A stretch of DNA of 64,000 nt from Alteromonadaceae bacterium (GTDB lineage Bacteria > Pseudomonadota > Gammaproteobacteria > Enterobacterales > Alteromonadaceae), in contig JABXHM010000039.1 in assembly GCA_013373625.1 (NCBI GenBank), positions 1 to 64,000 of the forward strand, read 5' to 3'. Both the position numbers and the translations under genes were made by a program. Below the pieces are notes generated by a model. The model was not told the origin of the DNA. It made no database searches and saw only the letters and a list, made by a program, of their open reading frames with translations. Positions within the stretch are counted from its first letter, which is position 1. The number at the start of each line of letters is the position of its first letter. Below are positions 60,291 through 64,000 of this stretch, in pieces.

Positions 60291-61046
60291 ATGGAAAAAA
60301 TGGATTTAACCCTGTCGGGGCCACAGCTTTACCAACCTGCCCACAATACCTTGCAGCAGCGCAGGTATTTAATTGCCGTGGTGTTGGTGTCTGCGCTGTT
60401 ACATGCAGTCGTCATTGCTCTGCTGGCGTTTCCTGTGCCGCCTGAACCGGTTGTAAATCAAGCACCGGTTAAGGCGATTTTATATATGCCCGAACCAGCA
60501 GAGGTTTTAACCGAACCGCAAGTCGAGCCGCCCCCTGCTGAACCGGCTGATGATACAGTCACTGAACCACCACCTTCTGTCGTAACTGAGACCCCTTCCA
60601 CTGCCACTGAAACCATGGCGGAGCCATCTCCCGATGTGACTGCGCCAACAGAGCAAGAACCAGATCAGTATGAGGCACAAGCCACAGACGTTGAGCCATC
60701 GTCTGGAGAGATTCTGACACAGGCAGAAAACAGCCCGGCTCCAAATAGTCGTTCAATAGCGCGATCTGTTGCCGCCGCCGTGGCTAATCAGCAACAAGAG
60801 TTGCTAAATAACCTTGGCGCAGAGCGAGCCAGACAGCGGCGAGAAGAAATCGCCTCGCCGGATTTACGCATTGGCGAGTACGTACCACCTGAACCCGTAG
60901 TTGGCGAATACAAGATAAATTGCGAAAAAGGCATAAATAGTAAGTTGGCAATAGTTGCAGGGTTGTTAGGCGGCAATGTAAAGTGCAATCAACGCAATGA
61001 ATTTCAACAATTCATCGACAAACGACAACACAAACCAAAACAATAA
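60291..61046 (+). CDS. TonB-like bitopic protein with a Pro/Glu-rich linker
   Basis: A 251-residue protein laid out like TonB: a short cytoplasmic N terminus, one membrane helix (about 26-48), a periplasmic stretch very rich in Pro, Glu and Thr (about 50-150) and a small C-terminal domain. The helix carries a His (VSALLHAVVIALL) as in TonB/TolA, where it contacts ExbD/TolR. The C terminus is not the usual TonB fold: it has INCEKGINSKLAIV and GGNVKCNQRNEF with two Cys, possibly disulfide-linked. I do not recognise this domain. A downstream ATG (60300) is possible. It is followed 11 bp later by the DUF808 gene. Confidence 0.6.
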   Translation: MEKMDLTLSGPQLYQPAHNTLQQRRYLIAVVLVSALLHAVVIALLAFPVPPEPVVNQAPVKAILYMPEPAEVLTEPQVEPPPAEPADDTVTEPPPSVVTETPSTATETMAEPSPDVTAPTEQEPDQYEAQATDVEPSSGEILTQAENSPAPNSRSIARSVAAAVANQQQELLNNLGAERARQRREEIASPDLRIGEYVPPEPVVGEYKINCEKGINSKLAIVAGLLGGNVKCNQRNEFQQFIDKRQHKPKQ

Positions 61047-61057
61047 AGGAAATGCCC

Positions 61058-61972
61058 GTGGCCGGAGCCAATTTACTAGCACTCATTGATGATATTGCCA
61101 CGCTGCTCGACGATGTGGCGATGATGTCGAAGATGGCCGCCAAAAAAACCGCCGGCGTACTCGGCGATGATCTGGCACTCAATGCGAATCAGGTTCAGGG
61201 CGTGAAACCGGACCGTGAGATACCGGTGGTGCTTGCGGTGGCCAAGGGGTCTTTCATTAATAAGCTGATACTGGTTCCTGCGGCATTGATTATCAGCGCC
61301 TTTGTGCCGGTGCTGATCACTGTACTATTAGTATTAGGTGGTCTTTACTTATGCTTTGAGGGCGCCGAAAAACTGCTCCATCGTTTTATGCCTCATGCCG
61401 ATTTAACAACAGAGGCCGAAGCAAGGCTGAGCAACCTGGCCGACACGTCGGTTAATTTAGTCCAGCTCGAAAAGGACAAGATTAAAGGTGCCATACGCAC
61501 CGATTTCATTCTGTCGGCCGAAATTGTCGTGATTACCCTGGGCAGCTTACAAGGTGCCGACTTAACGACTCAAATACTGGTGCTAAGCGGTTTAAGCATT
61601 GCCTTTACAGTAGGCGTATACGGCTTAGTGGCTGGCATTGTCAAAATGGATGACTTAGGCCTTTACCTGCTGCGTAAGTCTCTGACAGGGTCTTATAACG
61701 GTGCACAACGATTAACCGGGCGCTTTTTATTATCGGCAGCGCCTGTCCTGATGAAAGTGCTGTCAGTGGTGGGCACCATTGCCATGTTTTTAGTCGGTGG
61801 CGGTATCCTTACCCATAGCATTGGCTTTTTGCATCACATGGCTGAAACCGTTATAGCCTGGCTACCAGGTTTGTCATTGGTCATGAGCATTGCGTTTGAT
61901 GGAATAGCGGGGTTAATTGCCGGTACAATTTTAGCGCTGGCAGTGACCGCAGTAACAAAATTGCGCAGTTAG
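61058..61972 (+). CDS. DUF808 family membrane protein (YedI-like)
   Basis: A 304-residue protein that matches DUF808: AGANLLALIDDIATLLDDVA, AAKKTAGVLGDDLALNANQV and HADLTTEAEARL are the conserved N-terminal half, followed by about six hydrophobic helices (AFVPVLITVLLVLGGLYLCF, ILVLSGLSIAFTVGVYGLVAG, quoted in part). I use the GTG at 61058: AAGGA lies seven bases before it and the start MAGANLLALIDD matches the family, whereas the ATG at 61052 is only one base after the ribosome site. Function is unknown. A terminator follows. Confidence 0.88.
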   Translation: MAGANLLALIDDIATLLDDVAMMSKMAAKKTAGVLGDDLALNANQVQGVKPDREIPVVLAVAKGSFINKLILVPAALIISAFVPVLITVLLVLGGLYLCFEGAEKLLHRFMPHADLTTEAEARLSNLADTSVNLVQLEKDKIKGAIRTDFILSAEIVVITLGSLQGADLTTQILVLSGLSIAFTVGVYGLVAGIVKMDDLGLYLLRKSLTGSYNGAQRLTGRFLLSAAPVLMKVLSVVGTIAMFLVGGGILTHSIGFLHHMAETVIAWLPGLSLVMSIAFDGIAGLIAGTILALAVTAVTKLRS

Positions 61973-61986
61973 CGAGAGCTTTAACA

Positions 61987-62030
61987 GGCGTTGTCATCGC
62001 CAAACCCGCTGACAACGCCGGTAGCCTTTT
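61987..62030 (+). terminator. Intrinsic terminator after the DUF808 gene
   Basis: GGCGTTGTCA (61987-61996) pairs perfectly with TGACAACGCC (62010-62019); GGTAGCC and TTTT follow. Confidence 0.6.
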
Positions 62031-62188
62031 AGCAACAAAATGGTAGCCGCTCAGCAAATAGTAACAACCACCATAAAATAGCCAATATCGCCAACTAGTA
62101 GCCATACTGCTTACACAGACATTTCTGCCCTCTCCTTCAAATTATAAAATATACCTATTAATCAAAGAGTTAAAATTTATTTTAAGAT

Positions 62189-62204
62189 TGGCACAACTAT
62201 CGCT
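62189..62204 (+). promoter_or_regulatory. Sigma-54-like promoter before the 62343 microprotein
   Basis: TGGCAC (62189-62194), five bases, TCGCT (62200-62204): a perfect -24 half and GC at -12 with correct spacing; one mismatch to TTGCW. A match of this quality could occur by chance about once per few hundred kb, so support from its position is needed. Confidence 0.4.
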
Positions 62205-62342
62205 AAGTCTATAGCGACTTAGTATTACAGACAGCTTCAACGCATTGAATAACACATCAGTGCTCCAAGCATTTACCGGATACAGGGTGGAAAGTCGTCG
62301 TAGCTTTCTGGTGTCCCGAAATGAACAGCGAGGTTCGAGATT

Positions 62343-62486
62343 ATGATTACTTACAGCTTTTTAATTTGGTTATTGCTAGGCCCGGTGCTGGCCTACATTG
62401 TTGCCCTGGCTATCGTCAATGGTATTCGCTATCTGTTTACCACCGACTCGCTCCTCAGCAGTGAGCATGATGGCCAAAGTGCATAG
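62343..62486 (+). CDS. 47-residue membrane microprotein
   Basis: An ORF of 47 codons: a hydrophobic helix from residue 5 to about 27 (FLIWLLLGPVLAYIVALAIV), a short polar join with GIRYLFTTDSLLSS and an acidic/Ser tail. GAGG lies about 11 bases before the ATG. A T-tailed hairpin follows the stop by 40 bp, and a sigma-54-like promoter lies about 130 bp upstream, so it has the layout of a complete single-gene unit. I recognise no family. It is convergent with mrcB. Confidence 0.5.
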   Translation: MITYSFLIWLLLGPVLAYIVALAIVNGIRYLFTTDSLLSSEHDGQSA

Positions 62487-62524
62487 TATAGTTATAGTAC
62501 CCTGGGGACTCCCGTAGTGCCCTT

Positions 62525-62564
62525 CTCAGGAATTGCACAAATTGTGCAATTTCCTGAGTTTTTT
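62525..62564 (+). terminator. Strong intrinsic terminator after the microprotein gene
   Basis: CTCAGGAA/TTCCTGAG with inner TTGCACAA/TTGTGCAA (one bulged base) at 62525-62557, followed by TTTTTT. The T tract overlaps the mrcB stop codon on the other strand. Confidence 0.8.
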
Positions 62565-64000
62565 ATTCTCCTCCGAAAAGGCGCTCCCACCAGGACTTTG
62601 GCTTTTTCTTTTGCGCTGGCTTACCGGCTTGCCCTACACAGCCCGGCTGAGCTGGTGGCAGCGCATCGAGTACTGCAGGTACACTGATACTACCGGCACA
62701 ACCAGGCGGCACAGCGACACCGGTTTTTTGATCAAAGTGGGCAATACCAAGACCAGCAGGAAACCGGCGCGATAACGATTTTGGCTCCTGAAGCGCCTGA
62801 TAGGCCATAAATACCGGCAAAGCTCCTGTTGAACCTGTGAGGCCTGTCGAATCGTTGTCATCATTTCCGACCCATACTGTCGCCAGGTTATTCCGGTCAA
62901 ATCCAGCAAACCAACTATCACGATAATCATCCGTTGTGCCCGTTTTACCCGCCATGTTGACCGTTTCAAACTTACGTCCTATGGCTTTAGCGGTACCTTC
63001 TGTTGCCACTTTATATAAGGCATAGTTAAGCAAATATGCAGACTCTTCGCTGACTCGTTGCTCGCCATATTCTTCTTGTCGCCACATTAAACGGTTATTG
63101 ACACTGACAATGGCATCCACCGTATGAAGCGGCCTGTAAGCTCCGTTGTTAGCAATGGTTTGGTACATCTGATTGGTTTCAAAGGGCGTCAATGCCAACG
63201 CGCCCAGTGTCAGCGCTGGCACATGTGGAATTGAGCGTTTTACACCTAAATCACGCAGTGTCGTCGCTATATTGTCAATTCCCACTTCCAGCCCCAGATT
63301 CACCGTAGGTACATTCAGTGACAAGCTCAGAGCATCAATTAGAGGCACGCTGCCGCGATAGGTTTTATCAAAGTTCTGTGGTTGCCAGGTTACGCCATTT
63401 TCGTCATCCATTGTCAGTGGCTCATCGGCAAGGGGAGTCGCCAGGTTATACATTGCCGGCTCTGACAGCGCCGTTAAGTACACCGCAGGCTTAACCAGAG
63501 AACCAATCGGACGTACCGCATCGAGAGCACGATTAAATCCGGCAAAACCGACTTGTTTGCCACCAATTAACGCCCGCACTTCACCGCTGCTAATATCAGA
63601 GATGACCATCGCCCCTTCGAGTTCAGTTGGGCGCTGTTTTTGCAACCGTGCGAGTGTTGTTGTTAACGCTTTTTCAGCACGGCGCTGGGCGTAAATATCC
63701 AACGTAGTAAAAACCTTTACACCTGATTCGCGAATATTGGGATCTGCAAGTATGGTTTGTAACTCTTTACGCACCTGCGCCATAAAGGCTGGGTGTTTAC
63801 CCGTGGCTAAGCTATCGCCGGTAGCAATTCCTACCGGACGGGAAACCGCTAATTCATACTGCTGCGGGGTTAGCTCATTGGCTTCGAGCAGTACCCGCAG
63901 CACCAGGTTACGCCTTTCTATAGCGCGGTCTTCATACTTGCGTGGATTATAATACGACGGGCCTTTGATCATCCCCACCAGCATGGCGATTTCGGTTTCA
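62563..64000 (-). CDS. mrcB: Penicillin-binding protein 1B, 3' part
   Basis: The C-terminal 478 residues of a class A PBP whose start lies beyond the window edge. The last part of the transglycosylase domain is visible (AMLVGMIKGPSYYNPRKYED). The transpeptidase domain follows with SxxK in VRPIGSLVKPAVYLTALSE, SxN in SLSLNVPTVNLGL and KTG in NMAGKTGTTDDYRDSWF. A short tail rich in Pro, Lys and Cys ends with KKPKSWWERLF. The order and spacing match E. coli PBP1B rather than PBP1A, which is encoded at 20312. The final residues overlap a terminator on plus. Confidence 0.92.
   Translation of the reverse strand, partial: ETEIAMLVGMIKGPSYYNPRKYEDRAIERRNLVLRVLLEANELTPQQYELAVSRPVGIATGDSLATGKHPAFMAQVRKELQTILADPNIRESGVKVFTTLDIYAQRRAEKALTTTLARLQKQRPTELEGAMVISDISSGEVRALIGGKQVGFAGFNRALDAVRPIGSLVKPAVYLTALSEPAMYNLATPLADEPLTMDDENGVTWQPQNFDKTYRGSVPLIDALSLSLNVPTVNLGLEVGIDNIATTLRDLGVKRSIPHVPALTLGALALTPFETNQMYQTIANNGAYRPLHTVDAIVSVNNRLMWRQEEYGEQRVSEESAYLLNYALYKVATEGTAKAIGRKFETVNMAGKTGTTDDYRDSWFAGFDRNNLATVWVGNDDNDSTGLTGSTGALPVFMAYQALQEPKSLSRRFPAGLGIAHFDQKTGVAVPPGCAGSISVPAVLDALPPAQPGCVGQAGKPAQKKKPKSWWERLFGGE

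Larger units (their letters stand above)
61973..62342. other. Intergenic region after DUF808, leader of the 62343 microprotein
   Basis: 370 bases. The first part has the DUF808 terminator (61987-62030). The second part holds a sigma-54-like element (62189-62204), overlapping an inverted repeat CTAAGTC/GACTTAG (62203-62209, 62216-62222), then about 127 nt of leader. No other gene is seen. Confidence 0.6.

Noticed and set aside
61052..61057. ATG start for the DUF808 gene
   Set aside because: Only one base from the AAGGA ribosome site; the GTG at 61058 has correct spacing and the family N terminus.

Overview
The window looks like an ordinary, mostly core stretch of a marine gammaproteobacterial chromosome, most probably from the Alteromonadales (Alteromonas or Aestuariibacter relatives). 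This rests on gene content and order: gpmI-envC-yibQ facing yibN-grxC-secB-gpsA, ponA (mrcA) divergent from pilMNOPQ-aroK-aroB-damX, a succinyltransferase-type arginine catabolism (AST) cluster, a TorF-type porin, and an H-NOX gene overlapping a GGDEF/EAL gene. No insertion sequence, integrase, prophage, CRISPR array, rRNA or tRNA gene was seen. The genus is an inference from gene order and protein style, not from a search.

Layout. 1-5.7 kb: cell-division/peptidoglycan genes (yibQ-like, envC, gpmI) on minus and yibN-grxC-secB-gpsA on plus. 5.8-10 kb: a DUF2306 membrane protein with a divergent AraC-type regulator, then trmL, a PldB-like hydrolase and mgsA on minus. 10-17.1 kb: a complete arginine biosynthetic operon argC-B-F-G-H-A, preceded by ARG boxes, a promoter, a short ORF with clustered Arg codons and a 17-bp intrinsic terminator placed before argC. 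17.2-20.3 kb: a hydrolase, a structured intergenic region and maeA. 20.3-31.1 kb: mrcA and the divergent pilMNOPQ, aroK, aroB, damX series. 31.3-36.3 kb: dam, two small membrane proteins, a TorF porin, rpe, trpS, pabA. 36.3-37.1 kb: a gene-poor, apparently decayed stretch. 37.1-41.8 kb: argD/astC, astA, astD and a DUF1338 protein. 41.8-44.5 kb: H-NOX sensor plus GGDEF/EAL enzyme. 44.7-51.2 kb: parC, a BarA-like hybrid kinase, a DUF2982 protein and a CxxC microprotein. 51.5-58 kb: pyrB, hemL, a small membrane protein, a Dyp-type peroxidase, a gamma-glutamyltransferase and a glycosyltransferase. 58.4-60.2 kb: glnK-amtB under a clear sigma-54/NtrC control region. 60.3-64 kb: a TonB-like protein, a DUF808 protein, a microprotein and the 3' part of mrcB.

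Nitrogen is a theme: arginine synthesis (argCBFGHA), the shared transaminase ArgD/AstC, arginine breakdown (AstA, AstD), pyrimidine entry (PyrB) and ammonium uptake (GlnK-AmtB with NtrC boxes) all lie within 50 kb. The most notable observation is the arg operon leader. It carries the elements expected for ribosome-mediated transcription attenuation (SD, 40-codon ORF with three Arg codons within five codons near its end, a hairpin over those codons, and a 17-bp stem followed by seven T) in addition to a helically phased ARG-box pair. Other points are an H-NOX protein whose YxSxR heme motif reads YxSxH, a sigma-54-like promoter before a 47-residue membrane microprotein, and mutually exclusive hairpins just after maeA.

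Start codons were moved from the longest open frame where a Shine-Dalgarno sequence or family length favoured another (gpmI, yibN, DUF2306, mgsA, rpe, astD, H-NOX, DUF808 and others). All family names come from reading motifs by eye; no database search was run.
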